A stretch of DNA of 64,000 nucleotides, taken from positions 124,001-188,000 of the forward strand of contig NZ_RWKW01000002.1 in NCBI RefSeq assembly GCF_003970795.1. Reading direction: 5' to 3'. The DNA comes from Aquibium carbonis. GTDB lineage: Bacteria; Pseudomonadota; Alphaproteobacteria; Rhizobiales; Rhizobiaceae. Positions 37,915 to 47,684 of the stretch are shown in pieces. The notes beneath the pieces were generated by a model. That model did no database searches. It saw nothing but the letters and a program-made list of their open reading frames with translations, and was not told where the DNA came from. The position numbers and the translations under genes are program-made. Each line of letters opens with the position of its first letter. The stretch's first letter is position 1.

Positions 37915-38230
37915 CATCGTCTCGTCCAAAGCCGGCAAAGACCGTCCGCGCGCGGCGGGGCCGGTCAGAGCGCAATCGCGTCTTCCTGTCGTGAGGCCGG
38001 GGCAGGCAGCGCCGGGAATTTCCGGCCGGCCGACGGGTGCGTCAGGAGGAAGCATCCCGACCTTCAATCGATTGAACCACTTGCCGGTTTTTTTTCGACA
38101 CCAGATAGCAGGACAGGAAGGCTTTTTGCGGCTTTGACGCGCTGCAAAATGCGGACTAGAAAGCGCCATCAATCGGCCATGGGCGCGGCAGGTCCGTCCG
38201 CGTTCCGTCCGCCTGAGTCCTGGGGAAGCC
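37915..38230. other. control region upstream of sdhC
   Basis: About 316 bases between the GNAT gene and sdhC. It includes a T-run (GGTTTTTTTTCG near 38090) that could end the GNAT transcript, and a strong sigma-70-type promoter at 38134-38162. No reading frame is convincing. Confidence 0.5.
38134..38162 (+). promoter_or_regulatory. sigma-70 promoter of the sdh operon
   Basis: TTGACG at 38134-38139 and TAGAAA at 38157-38162 are separated by exactly 17 bases. Transcription would start near 38169 and give a leader of about 60 bases to the sdhC start at 38231. Confidence 0.6.
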
Positions 38231-38644
38231 ATGAGCAACTCGACAGCCACCCGTCCCGGCATGAAGCCACGTCCGGTCTCGCCGCATCTGCAAATCTACC
38301 GCCTCACCCCGACCATGCTGATGTCGGGGGTTCACCGGATCAGCGGCGCAGCGCTCTACTTCGGCGTCATCCTGGTCGCCTGGTGGCTGGTGGCGGCGTC
38401 GACCTCGGAAAACGCGTTCGCGACCGCCAACGGCGTGATGGGCTCCTGGCTCGGCCTGCTGGTTCTGTTCGGCTTCAGCTGGTCGCTCTGGGTGCACATG
38501 CTGGGCGGACTGCGCCACCTGATCTGGGACACCGGCCGCGGCCTGGAAAAGCACACTGCCACGAAGCACTCGATGGCGACGCTCGTGGGCTCTATCGTGC
38601 TCACGGTCCTCACCTGGATCGTCATCCTGTTTGCGGGAGCCTGA
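38231..38644 (+). CDS. sdhC: succinate dehydrogenase cytochrome b556 subunit
   Basis: The 137-residue membrane anchor of complex II carries haem b and the ubiquinone site with SdhD. It has RPVSPHLQIYRLTPTMLMSGVHRISG (the S-P-H-L-x-I-Y and H-R-x-S-G signature), three membrane segments and HMLGGLRHLIWDTG with the haem-ligand histidine. It is the first gene of sdhCDAB; sdhD begins four bases after its stop. Confidence 0.96.
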   Translation: MSNSTATRPGMKPRPVSPHLQIYRLTPTMLMSGVHRISGAALYFGVILVAWWLVAASTSENAFATANGVMGSWLGLLVLFGFSWSLWVHMLGGLRHLIWDTGRGLEKHTATKHSMATLVGSIVLTVLTWIVILFAGA

Positions 38645-38648
38645 GATC

Positions 38649-39032
38649 ATGGCCGACATGCAGACCCCTCTGCGCAAGGTTCGCGGCCTCGGCGCCGCCG
38701 GACATGGAACCAGCGAGTTCTGGCGCAACCGCGTCACTTCCGTCGCGCTGATCCCGCTCAGCCTCTTCGCCATCTGGCTGGTCGTCTCCGGCCTGGGCTC
38801 GAGCTTTGCGGAGACGCGTGCGACGCTCGCGCATCCGGTCGTTGCGATCCTGCTGGCTCTCTTCGTCATCATCAGCCTCGACCACATGCGGCTGGGCATG
38901 GGCGAGATCATCGCCGACTACGTCCATCGGGAAGGCGCCAAACTGACGCTGCTGATGCTCAACACATTCTTCACCATTCTCGTGGGCGGGGCCTGCATCT
39001 TCGCCCTGCTCAAGATCGCGTTCGGAGGCTGA
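38649..39032 (+). CDS. sdhD: succinate dehydrogenase membrane anchor subunit
   Basis: The 127-residue second anchor of complex II has three membrane segments and the conserved ends [26 protein letters not shown] and [16 protein letters not shown], the latter near the quinone and haem site. ATG at 38649 is chosen as the family start. sdhA begins seven bases after its stop. Confidence 0.94.
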   Translation: MADMQTPLRKVRGLGAAGHGTSEFWRNRVTSVALIPLSLFAIWLVVSGLGSSFAETRATLAHPVVAILLALFVIISLDHMRLGMGEIIADYVHREGAKLTLLMLNTFFTILVGGACIFALLKIAFGG

Positions 39033-39039
39033 CCCGCAC

Positions 39040-40869
39040 ATGGCCAAGGCAACATCCGCGAACGGCAAGGCCTACACCTTCGTCGACCACAAGTTCGACG
39101 TCGTGGTCGTGGGCGCCGGCGGCGCAGGGCTGCGCGCAACGCTCGGCATGGCCGAGCAGGGCCTGAAGACCGCCTGCATCACCAAGGTGTTCCCGACCCG
39201 CTCGCACACGGTGGCGGCCCAGGGCGGCATCGCCGCCTCGCTGCAGAACATGGGTCCCGACCACTGGCAGTGGCACCTCTACGACACCGTCAAGGGCTCC
39301 GACTGGCTGGGCGACGTGGACGCGATGGAGTATCTCGCCCGCGAGGCGCCGGCCGCCGTCTACGAACTCGAGCACTACGGCGTCCCCTTCTCGCGCACCG
39401 AGGAGGGCAAGATCTACCAGCGGCCCTTTGGCGGCCACATGCAGAACTTCGGTGACGGCCCTCCGGTGCAACGCACCTGCGCGGCGGCCGACCGGACCGG
39501 CCACGCCATCCTGCACACGCTCTACGGCCAGTCGATCAAGAACAACGCCCAGTTCTTCATCGAGTATTTCGCGCTCGACCTGATCATGACGGACGGCGTG
39601 TGCACCGGCGTGGTGGCGTGGAACCTCGATGACGGCACCATCCACCGCTTCGCCGCCAAGATGGTGGTGCTGGCGACCGGCGGCTACGGCCGCGCCTATT
39701 TCTCGGCGACCTCGGCCCACACCTGCACCGGCGACGGCAACGGCATGATCGCGCGCGCGGGCCTGCCGCTGCAGGACATGGAGTTCGTCCAGTTTCACCC
39801 AACCGGCATCTATGGCGCTGGCTGCCTGATCACCGAGGGCGCGCGCGGCGAAGGCGGCTACCTCGTCAACTCCGAAGGCGAGCGCTTCATGGAGCGCTAC
39901 GCGCCCTCGGCCAAGGATCTTGCCTCGCGCGACGTCGTTTCGCGCTGCATGACCATGGAGATCCGCGAGGGCCGCGGCGTCGGCAAGGCCAAGGACCACA
40001 TCTTCCTTCACCTCGACCATCTCGACCCGGCCGTGCTGCACGAGCGCCTGCCGGGCATCTCGGAATCGGCCAAGATCTTCGCCGGCGTCGACGTGACGAA
40101 GGAGCCGATTCCGGTTCTGCCGACCGTGCACTACAACATGGGCGGCATCCCGACGAACTATTGGGGCGAGGTGCTGAACCCCATCGAAGGCGAACCGGAC
40201 CGCGTCCAGCCCGGCCTGATGGCCGTCGGCGAGGCCGGCTGCGCCTCCGTCCACGGCGCCAACCGCCTCGGCTCCAACTCGCTGATCGACCTCGTGGTCT
40301 TCGGCCGCGCCGCGGCGATCCGCGCGGGCGAGGTGGTCGACCGCAACGCCGCGATCCCGGCCATCAACGAGGCGGCGGTCGAGAAGATCATGGACCGATT
40401 CGACCGCCTGCGCCATGCCGACGGCGGCACGCCCACGGCCGTGCTGCGCGAGAAGATGCAGCGCGCCATGCAGGAGGACGCCGCCGTGTTCCGCACCCAG
40501 GAATCGCTGGAAAACGGCTGCCGGCGCATGTCTGCGATCTGGAACGAACTGCCCGACGTCAAGGTCACCGACCGCTCGATGATCTGGAACTCGGATCTGG
40601 TCGAGACGCTGGAGCTCGACAACCTGATGGCCTGCGCCATCACCACGGTCTACGGCGCCGAGGCGCGCAAGGAGAGCCGCGGCGCTCATGCCCGCGAGGA
40701 CTTCTCCGAGCGCGACGACGCCAACTGGCGCCAGCACACGCTGTCATGGGTCGACGAGGCGGGCAACGTGACGCTGAAGTATCGTCCCGTCCACACCGAG
40801 ACCATGCTGCCGGTGGCGCAGGGCGGCATCGACATCGCCAAGATCGCGCCCCGGAAGCGGGTGTACTAG
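39040..40869 (+). CDS. sdhA: succinate dehydrogenase flavoprotein subunit
   Basis: The 609-residue catalytic subunit oxidises succinate to fumarate in the TCA cycle. [20 protein letters not shown] binds FAD; the flavin-linked His is in [16 protein letters not shown] (near residue 57); [23 protein letters not shown] and [19 protein letters not shown] are active-site blocks. Length is normal. The usual next gene, sdhB, is displaced by a toxin-antitoxin pair. Confidence 0.98.
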   Translation: MAKATSANGKAYTFVDHKFDVVVVGAGGAGLRATLGMAEQGLKTACITKVFPTRSHTVAAQGGIAASLQNMGPDHWQWHLYDTVKGSDWLGDVDAMEYLAREAPAAVYELEHYGVPFSRTEEGKIYQRPFGGHMQNFGDGPPVQRTCAAADRTGHAILHTLYGQSIKNNAQFFIEYFALDLIMTDGVCTGVVAWNLDDGTIHRFAAKMVVLATGGYGRAYFSATSAHTCTGDGNGMIARAGLPLQDMEFVQFHPTGIYGAGCLITEGARGEGGYLVNSEGERFMERYAPSAKDLASRDVVSRCMTMEIREGRGVGKAKDHIFLHLDHLDPAVLHERLPGISESAKIFAGVDVTKEPIPVLPTVHYNMGGIPTNYWGEVLNPIEGEPDRVQPGLMAVGEAGCASVHGANRLGSNSLIDLVVFGRAAAIRAGEVVDRNAAIPAINEAAVEKIMDRFDRLRHADGGTPTAVLREKMQRAMQEDAAVFRTQESLENGCRRMSAIWNELPDVKVTDRSMIWNSDLVETLELDNLMACAITTVYGAEARKESRGAHAREDFSERDDANWRQHTLSWVDEAGNVTLKYRPVHTETMLPVAQGGIDIAKIAPRKRVY

Positions 40870-40902
40870 GTTGGGGACTGGGACGGCGAACGGAGGTCCA
40901 TC

Positions 40903-41142
40903 ATGGGAGACGTCAAGATCAGGTTCGAGGATGCGTCGCTGCTGGAGGCCTTGTCGGAAATGGCCAGAGAGCACGATCATACCCTCGAGGCCGAAATCCA
41001 GCGTCTGCTGAAACAGGCCGTCGAGCGACGAGCGGTGCGGATGGCGTTCCTTGAACGGGCGCGAGAGATAACTGCCATGACCCCGGCAGGTGTACCGCAA
41101 TCCGATAGCACATTGCTCATCCGCGAAGATCGCGACCGGTGA
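40903..41142 (+). CDS. VapB/FitA-type antitoxin
   Basis: The 79-residue product has a ribbon-helix-helix-like N-terminus (DVKIRFEDASLLEALSEMAREHDHTLEAEIQRLLKQAVE) of the FitA/VapB type and a C-terminal tail that would wrap the toxin. Its stop overlaps the start of the PIN-domain toxin gene by four bases, the classic order. It lies 33 bases after sdhA, inside the sdh operon. It should neutralise the toxin and repress its own transcription where a separate promoter exists. Confidence 0.85.
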   Translation: MGDVKIRFEDASLLEALSEMAREHDHTLEAEIQRLLKQAVERRAVRMAFLERAREITAMTPAGVPQSDSTLLIREDRDR

Positions 41143-41567
41143 TCCTGATCGTCGACAGCTCAGTGGCGGTGAAGTGGTTCACGAACGAGCCAAGGAACGA
41201 CATAGCAAAACGCATCATCTTGCTCGACGCCGAGTTGATCGCGCCCGAATGGGGATTGGCGGAAATCGGCAACGCTCTCTGGAGAAAAGTACGCCGTTCC
41301 GAGCTGACCTTCGATCAGGCCCTGGAGGCGATCAGGGAAGTTTCGCGGCAGCTGGAATGGGTGCGCTGCACCACCGCGACCATGGTTTCCGCCCTCGAAT
41401 TGGGCCGCCGCCTGGATCATTCCATCTACGATTGCCTTTTCCTGGCGCTGGCTCTCGAACGCAGCGACGCGAAACTGATCACTGACGACGACAAATTCGC
41501 AGCGAAAGCTGCATCGAGCGGCTTCGGCGCCACTGTTATGAAACTGGGCGCCGATCCCTTGGAATGA
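41139..41567 (+). CDS. VapC-type PIN-domain toxin
   Basis: The 142-residue predicted ribonuclease has the PIN acidic residues: LIVDSSVAVKWF (Asp5), APEWGLAEIGNALW (Glu near 40), and HSIYDCLFLALALERSDAKLITDDDKF (Asp near 95 and 113). These are all needed for metal binding. VapC toxins cut tRNA or rRNA and stop translation. The GTG start overlaps the antitoxin stop (GTGA). sdhB starts 23 bases after it, so transcription of sdhB should pass through the pair. Confidence 0.9.
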   Translation: MILIVDSSVAVKWFTNEPRNDIAKRIILLDAELIAPEWGLAEIGNALWRKVRRSELTFDQALEAIREVSRQLEWVRCTTATMVSALELGRRLDHSIYDCLFLALALERSDAKLITDDDKFAAKAASSGFGATVMKLGADPLE

Positions 41568-41590
41568 CCGCGAACGAGGAATGAGATCCC

Positions 41591-42370
41591 ATGGTCGAAC
41601 TCACGCTCCCCAAGAACTCGAAGATCAACCCGGGCAAGACCTGGCCGAAGCCGCAAGGCGCGACCAATCTGCGCGAGTACAAGATCTATCGCTGGTCGCC
41701 CGATGACGACCAGAACCCGCGCCTCGACACCTATTTCGTCGACATGGACGATTGCGGGCCGATGGTGCTCGACGCGCTTCTCTACATCAAGAACAGGATA
41801 GACCCGACGCTGACCTTCCGGCGCTCCTGCCGCGAGGGAATCTGCGGCTCCTGCGCCATGAACATCGACGGCGCCAACACGCTGGCCTGCACCAAGGGCA
41901 TCGACGAGATCGGCGGGGCCGTGAAGGTCTATCCGCTGCCGCACATGCCGGTGGTGAAGGATCTGGTGCCCGACCTGACCGTGCCCTATGCGCAGCTGAC
42001 CTCGATCCAGCCCTACCTGAAGACGGTGTCGCCCGAGCCGGCCAAGGAATGGCTGCAGAGCCATGAGGACCGGCAGAAGCTCGACGGCCTCTACGAATGC
42101 ATCCTGTGCTTCTGCTGCCAGACCTCGTGCCCGTCCTACTGGTGGAACGGCGACCGCTACCTCGGCCCAGCCGTGCTGCTTCAGGCCTATCGCTGGCTGA
42201 TCGATAGCCGCGACGAGGCGACCGGCGAGCGCCTGAACGATCTGGAAGACCCGTTCCGGCTCTACCGCTGCCACACCATCATGAACTGCGCCCAGACCTG
42301 CCCGAAGGGTCTGAACCCGGCCAAGGCTATCGCCGAGATCAAGAAGATGATGGTGGAACGGAGCGTGTGA
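41591..42370 (+). CDS. sdhB: succinate dehydrogenase iron-sulfur subunit
   Basis: The 259-residue subunit carries electrons from FAD to ubiquinone. [17 protein letters not shown] binds [2Fe-2S]; [16 protein letters not shown] binds [4Fe-4S]; and [17 protein letters not shown] binds [3Fe-4S]. All ligands are present. Its distance from sdhA (721 bases) is due to the inserted toxin-antitoxin pair; the gene itself looks normal. Confidence 0.98.
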   Translation: MVELTLPKNSKINPGKTWPKPQGATNLREYKIYRWSPDDDQNPRLDTYFVDMDDCGPMVLDALLYIKNRIDPTLTFRRSCREGICGSCAMNIDGANTLACTKGIDEIGGAVKVYPLPHMPVVKDLVPDLTVPYAQLTSIQPYLKTVSPEPAKEWLQSHEDRQKLDGLYECILCFCCQTSCPSYWWNGDRYLGPAVLLQAYRWLIDSRDEATGERLNDLEDPFRLYRCHTIMNCAQTCPKGLNPAKAIAEIKKMMVERSV

Positions 42371-42382
42371 GTTGCGACGTTC

Positions 42383-42587
42383 GTGCGTCCTTCGAGACTC
42401 GGCTTCGCCGGGCGCCTCAGGATGAGGACCGTCTCCGGTCGGCATCGCCCGTCCATCGACGTGAGCCGATGCTGCCGTTCAGAAGCCGGAATCTGTTGCG
42501 TTCGGAAGCGCAGATCGGGTTAAAGGAGCGCTCGCTCCGACGCGACCCATCCTGGGGCGCGCGCGTAGCGAGCCTCGAAGGACGCAC
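42383..42587. repeat. inverted pair of intergenic repeats after sdhB
   Basis: A unit at 42383-42426 (GTGCGTCCTTCGAGACTCGG...CCTCAGGATGAGG) recurs as a diverged inverted copy at 42548-42587 (CATCCTGGGGCGCG...GCCTCGAAGGACGCAC). About 30 of 41 positions agree by eye. The family is a common type of dispersed element in rhizobia. The pair could fold into a long hairpin ending the sdh message. Confidence 0.7.
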
Positions 42588-42598
42588 CTGAATCACCC

Positions 42599-43249
42599 AT
42601 GGACACGCCCGCCTCCGACCTCCTGCTCCTGAACGCCATCGAAGCCCGCGTGCTGGGTTCGCTGATCGAGAAGAAGGAGCTCACCCCCGACATCTACCCG
42701 CTGTCGCTCAACGCCACGCAGTCGGCGACCAACCAGAAGACGGCGCGCGAGCCGGTGATGAGCCTCGAACCGGCCGACATCCACCGCTCCTTCAAGTCGC
42801 TGATGGACAAGGGGCTGGTGCGGCAGGTGTCGGGCTCGCGCGTCGAGCGTTTCGAACATCTTCTCTCGCAGCGCTTTTCGCTGACGCGCGGCCAGACCTC
42901 GCTCGTCGGCCTGATGTTGCTGCGCGGTCCGCAGACCGCCCATGAGTTGATGGCGCGCGCCGAGCGCATGGCACGCTACGCGAATCTGGAGGAACTGCTG
43001 GCCGATCTGGACCTGCTGATCGGTCGCAAGACGCCGCTCGTCCAACTGGTCGAGCGCGGCCCCGGCCAGCGCGAGGATCGTTACGCCCATCTGCTCTGCG
43101 GCCCCGTCGCCGCTGCCCCGCGTGCCGCTTCGCCGGCGCGCGCCTTTTCCACGGCCGAAACGTCGGATCTCGAATCCCGCGTCGCCGCGCTCGAAGCCGA
43201 GGTCGCCGACCTGCGGGCGTTGGTCGAGCGCCTGACCGGGAACGGCTGA
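42599..43249 (+). CDS. YceH family protein (DUF480)
   Basis: The 216-residue protein has two winged-helix-like halves typical of YceH: EARVLGSLIEKKELTPDIYPLSLNATQSATNQKTAREPVM at the N-terminus, and RGQTSLVGLMLLRGPQTAHELMARAERM in the middle. A C-terminal coiled coil (LESRVAALEAEVADLRALVERL) follows. Its role is unknown; the fold suggests nucleic-acid binding. It stands alone after the sdh operon. Confidence 0.9.
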   Translation: MDTPASDLLLLNAIEARVLGSLIEKKELTPDIYPLSLNATQSATNQKTAREPVMSLEPADIHRSFKSLMDKGLVRQVSGSRVERFEHLLSQRFSLTRGQTSLVGLMLLRGPQTAHELMARAERMARYANLEELLADLDLLIGRKTPLVQLVERGPGQREDRYAHLLCGPVAAAPRAASPARAFSTAETSDLESRVAALEAEVADLRALVERLTGNG

Positions 43250-43353
43250 ATCCTTTTTCGATGCCACTCCGCGCCGATTGATCCGCGTCAAGCCGGCCGC
43301 GCGCGCTGCGGGCTACGACCCCTCCCGACAACGGAAAGGGAGTTTGCCGCGCA

Positions 43354-43701
43354 ATGGCGACCACGAACTGGAACGACTTCATCGACCAGACCAACCGCCG
43401 CATGACCGCGGTTCGCGGCGGCATTCCGGACGTCGCCGCCGGCTTCGCGCAGCTCGCCAAGGCTGCCATCGCGCCGGGCGCACTGGATTCGAAGACCAAG
43501 GAGCTGATCGCGCTGGCCATCGGCATCGCCGCGCGCTGCGACGGCTGTCTCGCCTTCCACGTCAAGGCCGCCATCAAGTACGGCGCTACCCGCGAGGAGG
43601 TGCTGGAGACGATCGGCGTCGCGGTCTACATGGGCGGCGGCCCATCGATGATCTACGGCGCCGAGGCGCTCGACGCCTACGACACGCTCGTCGCCGGATG
43701 A
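43354..43701 (+). CDS. carboxymuconolactone decarboxylase/AhpD-like protein
   Basis: The 115-residue protein is of the small AhpD-like group. LDSKTKELIALAIGIAARCDGCLAFHVKAAIKYGATREEVLETIGVAVYMGGGPSM contains the C-x-x-C (Cys-Asp-Gly-Cys) and downstream His of the peroxidase-reductase active site. It probably acts in thiol-based redox defence in the cytoplasm, not in aromatic catabolism. The exported MsrA gene follows at about 80 bases. Confidence 0.87.
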   Translation: MATTNWNDFIDQTNRRMTAVRGGIPDVAAGFAQLAKAAIAPGALDSKTKELIALAIGIAARCDGCLAFHVKAAIKYGATREEVLETIGVAVYMGGGPSMIYGAEALDAYDTLVAG

Positions 43702-43782
43702 TGTCACGCAAGCGTGTTGGCGCTTGATTTTGAAACCGGGCGGGACGGCGCTACCTCTCTGCGAAACAGGGAGAGTTCCGCC

Positions 43783-44382
43783 ATGCTGCGCATTCTGATC
43801 GCCGCCACGCTTGCCGCCTTCGCCGCTTCCGCAACCCCTGCCGCCGCGCAGCAGACCCAGTCCGCCATCTTCGCGGGCGGTTGCTTCTGGTGCATCGAAT
43901 CCGACATGGACAAGGTGCCGGGGGTGACCGCGACCACGTCGGGCTATTCCGGCGGCACCTTGGCGAACCCCACCTATCCGAACCATGAAGGCCACCGCGA
44001 GGTCCTGAAGGTCGATTTCGACCCCTCGAAGGTCTCGTATGCGCAGCTCGTCGACATCTTCTTTCGCTCGGTCGATCCGACCGACGCGGGCGGACAGTTC
44101 TGCGATCGCGGCCACGCCTACACCACCGCCGTCTACGCAGCGAACGCCGAACAGAAGCAGGCAGCGGAAAAGGCGAAGGCAATCGCCCAGGCCGAACTCG
44201 GCAAGCCGGTCGTGACGCCGGTCGAGATGGCGGGAACGTTCTGGCCGGCGGAGGAATATCACCAGGACTACTACAAGAAGAATCCGATCCGCTATCGCTA
44301 CTACCGGGCCGCCTGCGGCAGAACGGACCGGGTCAAGACCCTGTGGGGCAATGCCGCGTACCAGGGCATTCCTGCCCATTGA
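43783..44382 (+). CDS. msrA: peptide-methionine (S)-S-oxide reductase, exported
   Basis: The 199-residue enzyme repairs oxidised methionine. GGCFWCIESDMDKVPGV carries the catalytic GCFWC; SGYSGGTLANPTYPNHEGHREVLKVDFDP and PAEEYHQDYY are family blocks; and AACGRTDRV holds a likely resolving cysteine. The protein begins MLRILIAATLAAFAASATPAAAQ, a Sec signal peptide, so it works in the periplasm, unlike the usual cytoplasmic form. The ATG at 43783 is chosen because the signal peptide starts there. Confidence 0.92.
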   Translation: MLRILIAATLAAFAASATPAAAQQTQSAIFAGGCFWCIESDMDKVPGVTATTSGYSGGTLANPTYPNHEGHREVLKVDFDPSKVSYAQLVDIFFRSVDPTDAGGQFCDRGHAYTTAVYAANAEQKQAAEKAKAIAQAELGKPVVTPVEMAGTFWPAEEYHQDYYKKNPIRYRYYRAACGRTDRVKTLWGNAAYQGIPAH

Positions 44383-44562
44383 GCCGCCCCGAGCCTCGCT
44401 GACCAGGGGATCGGGCGAGCGCCGCTCGCCCACCTGATTCCGTTTTGTTTTCTTGCCGCGCACGACGGCTGCCCCCGTTTAAACTTCGTCAATCCTGTTT
44501 GCAGCTTGGCGCCTCGAAACGCCGCGAACGTTCCGTTGCGTGAAGCGTGTTAACCGGTTGGC

Positions 44563-47010
44563 ATGCCTGCGCATTCTATTTATCGCGCGAGATCGACAAC
44601 TCGCCGGTATCCCGTGGCCTCTCTTCGTCAGCCTTTCACAACCGCAATGACCTCGCTTCGGGCGCTCCTCGAAGGGACGCCGGCCGGCCGCTGGTATCGC
44701 CTCAGCGGTCTGGCTTCCGACACGTCGGTCGAGGCTTCGAGCGTTCGCGCGGCGCAGATGCGTTCGATGCTCCGCTATACACCGATCATGATGGCCGCCA
44801 ATGTCGTCAACGCCCTTTGCGTCGTCGTCGGCATCCTTCATCTCGTCGACGATCCATTTCCGCTGGTCCTGTGGGGCCTTGCCGTTTGTGCGTTCGCTGT
44901 CCGGGGCACGCAGGTCTGGTACGCGAACCGCGAGCGGCCGCCGCGGCGCACCGTCTCGTCGCGCGGCCTATGGCGAACGACCTACCAGGCGGCATTGCTC
45001 GGCGGGCTCTGGGGGGTTCTTCCCGCAATCTGGTATCCGGAGCTCGACCAGGGCGGCCACATTCTCATCGGGACGCTGGTCACCGGAATGATCTGCTGCG
45101 GCGCGTTCGCGCTGGCCACCATCCCGTCTGCCGGCACCGCCTATGTCCTGGCCCTGGTGACGGGCAGCCTCGTGGGACTGCTGCGGACAGACGTTTCCCA
45201 TGCCGGCGTGATTGCGGTTCTGCTGCTCGCCTATGCCATTACCGTCACCTATGCCGTGTTCGGGACCGGAAAACTGTTCGTGGAGCATTTCGAGGCGGAG
45301 ACGGCGCTGAAGCACAATGGCGAGGTCATCCAGCTGCTTCTCAACGAATTCGAGGAGAACGGGTCTGACTGGCTGTTCGAACTCGACGCGCATCTGCGCA
45401 TCGTGTCCTGTTCGCCCCGCTTTCTCGACGTCGTGACGGAACACACCGGCGACCTTACCGGCCGGCGCTTCGGCGAATTGCTCGCCCCTGCGGGGGAGAA
45501 GAGCCTCTTCGCCGCGCTTTCGTCCGGCAAGGCGTTTCGCGATCTGCTGGTCGAAGCCGAAGGGCCCCTCGGCGCCCGCTGGTGGTCGATCACGGCCGGC
45601 CCCCTGCTGGACGCGAACGGCGCGGTCTCGGGCTGGCGCGGCGTCGGATCCGACGTCACCGACGCCAAGCTGGCGAAGGACCGCATCGTCTGGATGGCGA
45701 CGACCGACCAGCTGACCGGACTGCCGAACCGCACCCATTTCCGCGATTGCGCCGAACGCGCCATCGAGCGTTGCCGCAAGGGCGGCCTCACGATCGGGAT
45801 CGCCAGCCTCGATCTCGATGGCTTCAAGCAGGTCAACGACACCCTCGGTCACGCCGCGGGCGACGAACTGCTGGCCAGGATCGCTTTGCGCCTGCATGAC
45901 TTCGCGCGGGAGGGCGTCACGATCGGCAGGCTGGGAGGCGACGAGTTCGGCGTGCTGCTGGAATGCGAATGCGACGCCGACACCATGATCTCGTTGCTGG
46001 GGGAGATCGTGACCACCATCTCGGCCCCCATCGCCATCGGTGACAGCACCGTATCCGTCGGCGGAACCGCGGGGCTGGCCCTTCCAAGATCGGCAGACGA
46101 GGACATCGATCGCCTGATGAGCAATGCCGACACCGCGCTTTACGCCGCCAAGGTCGAGCAGCGTGGATCGGTGGCGCTGTTTTCGGAGGCCATGCAGAAG
46201 GCGGCCGACGAGAAGCGCGGGCTCGCCGAAGAGTTGAAGCTCGCCGTCGAGGCGGGGCAGATGGAACTGCACTACCAGCCGATCGTCGACGCCAGCACGA
46301 TGCGTGCCGTGGCCGCCGAAGCCTTGCTGCGCTGGCGGCATCCGAGGCGCGGCCTTCTGTCGCCCGACGTCTTCATCGGCATCGCCGAATCGACCGGCCA
46401 GATCGGCCGGATCGGCGCATGGGTGCTGTCGCAGGCCTGCAGGGACGCCGCATCCTGGCCGGAAGACGTCAGCGTGGCCGTGAACGTTTCACCCGCTCAG
46501 CTGGTGACAAACGGGACCAGCGAGATCGTTCGCACCGCCCTCGCGGAGAGCGGGCTTGCCGCCAAACGGCTCGAAATCGAGATCACCGAGGCGGTCTTCG
46601 TGCGACATGGAACCCAGGCCGAGGAGTTCATGCGCGACATGAACGCGATGGGTGTCCGGATCGCGCTCGACGATTTCGGCACCGGCTATTCGTCGCTCGG
46701 CTACATCACGCGCTTTCCGGTGTCGAAGCTGAAGATCGACCGCTCGTTCGTTTCCGGCGGCGCGGCCATCAAGGAACGGAACGCCATCATTTCGGCCGTC
46801 GTCGGGATCGCGCGGTCGCTGAACATGATCACCACCGCCGAGGGTGTCGAGAGCGCGGGCGAACTGGCCTGGGTGCGCAACCTGGGCTGCACCCAGGTGC
46901 AGGGCTTCCAGGTGGCCAGACCGATGCCGGCAGCGGCGTTTGCGGACTTCCTGAAGAGCCACGCTGCAACGCCCGGCATCCCGAAGCGGCCGATGCCGGC
47001 AATCGCCTGA
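44563..47010 (+). CDS. GGDEF-EAL cyclic di-GMP signalling protein with PAS and membrane domains
   Basis: The product, up to 815 residues, has five to six N-terminal membrane segments (about 70-235) and a PAS-like domain near 265-375 ([22 protein letters not shown]). GGDEF follows with an intact [11 protein letters not shown], then EAL with [21 protein letters not shown] and [14 protein letters not shown]. Both catalytic centres look complete, so it could make or break cyclic di-GMP. The start could instead be ATG 44647, as the first 28 residues are not family-like. Confidence 0.92.
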   Translation: MPAHSIYRARSTTRRYPVASLRQPFTTAMTSLRALLEGTPAGRWYRLSGLASDTSVEASSVRAAQMRSMLRYTPIMMAANVVNALCVVVGILHLVDDPFPLVLWGLAVCAFAVRGTQVWYANRERPPRRTVSSRGLWRTTYQAALLGGLWGVLPAIWYPELDQGGHILIGTLVTGMICCGAFALATIPSAGTAYVLALVTGSLVGLLRTDVSHAGVIAVLLLAYAITVTYAVFGTGKLFVEHFEAETALKHNGEVIQLLLNEFEENGSDWLFELDAHLRIVSCSPRFLDVVTEHTGDLTGRRFGELLAPAGEKSLFAALSSGKAFRDLLVEAEGPLGARWWSITAGPLLDANGAVSGWRGVGSDVTDAKLAKDRIVWMATTDQLTGLPNRTHFRDCAERAIERCRKGGLTIGIASLDLDGFKQVNDTLGHAAGDELLARIALRLHDFAREGVTIGRLGGDEFGVLLECECDADTMISLLGEIVTTISAPIAIGDSTVSVGGTAGLALPRSADEDIDRLMSNADTALYAAKVEQRGSVALFSEAMQKAADEKRGLAEELKLAVEAGQMELHYQPIVDASTMRAVAAEALLRWRHPRRGLLSPDVFIGIAESTGQIGRIGAWVLSQACRDAASWPEDVSVAVNVSPAQLVTNGTSEIVRTALAESGLAAKRLEIEITEAVFVRHGTQAEEFMRDMNAMGVRIALDDFGTGYSSLGYITRFPVSKLKIDRSFVSGGAAIKERNAIISAVVGIARSLNMITTAEGVESAGELAWVRNLGCTQVQGFQVARPMPAAAFADFLKSHAATPGIPKRPMPAIA

Positions 47011-47060
47011 CATCGGCCTGCCAGACCACCGACGCGTCGTCGCGCCGGCTGGTTTTCCAA

Positions 47061-47486
47061 TCAGGCCAGCCTGGCGTCGAGCGCGATCTCGATGGCGCCG
47101 AGCGCCTTGGAGACCGGGCACCCGGCCTTGGCTTTGTCCGCCAGCGCCAGGAACGTGCCTTCATCGATGCCCGGCACCGTTCCGGTGACGTGCAGCACGC
47201 TCTTCGTGATCCCCGTACCGGGGACAAGGGTCACAACCGCCTTGGCGTCGAGCTTTTCGGCGGGCGTGCCGTTCTCGGCCAGGAAATGCGAGAATTGCAT
47301 GGCGAAACAGCCCGCATGCGCTGCGGCGATCAGTTCCTCGGGGTTGGTTCCGGCCTGTCCGCTTTCGTCCTCGAACCGGGACTTGAAGGAATAGGGCAGG
47401 CCTTTCAGCGCGCCGCTTTGCGCCTCCAGCTTTCCGGTTCCTTCCTTCAGCGTTCCGGTCCATACGGCTGTGGCATGACGATCCAT
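47061..47486 (-). CDS. OsmC/Ohr family peroxiredoxin (OsmC-like)
   Basis: The 141-residue protein reduces organic peroxides through two cysteines: AAAHAGCFAMQFSHFL (near 55) and ADKAKAGCPVSKAL (near 122). GTNPEELIAAAHAGCF is the OsmC signature. AGGAG lies before the ATG at 47486, and MDRHATAVWTGTLKEGTG is the usual start. It lies between the convergent GGDEF-EAL gene and the UbiH-family gene. Confidence 0.92.
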   Translation of the reverse strand: MDRHATAVWTGTLKEGTGKLEAQSGALKGLPYSFKSRFEDESGQAGTNPEELIAAAHAGCFAMQFSHFLAENGTPAEKLDAKAVVTLVPGTGITKSVLHVTGTVPGIDEGTFLALADKAKAGCPVSKALGAIEIALDARLA

Positions 47487-47684
47487 GGGTAACTCCTGCT
47501 TGGGGTGGCTCACCGCATCGAGGCGGAGCATGGCCTCAACGCACCGCGGCGGCAACCGTTCACCGGAGAGTGCGGATGCGGATGCAACGGCACCCTGTGT
47601 GCGGAGTGCGCTGCACGACGGTTCGCGGCCCTGCCGCCGGATCGCTCCGGCGGGGACCTTCGCATCGCGCCAGGGGATGTCGGC

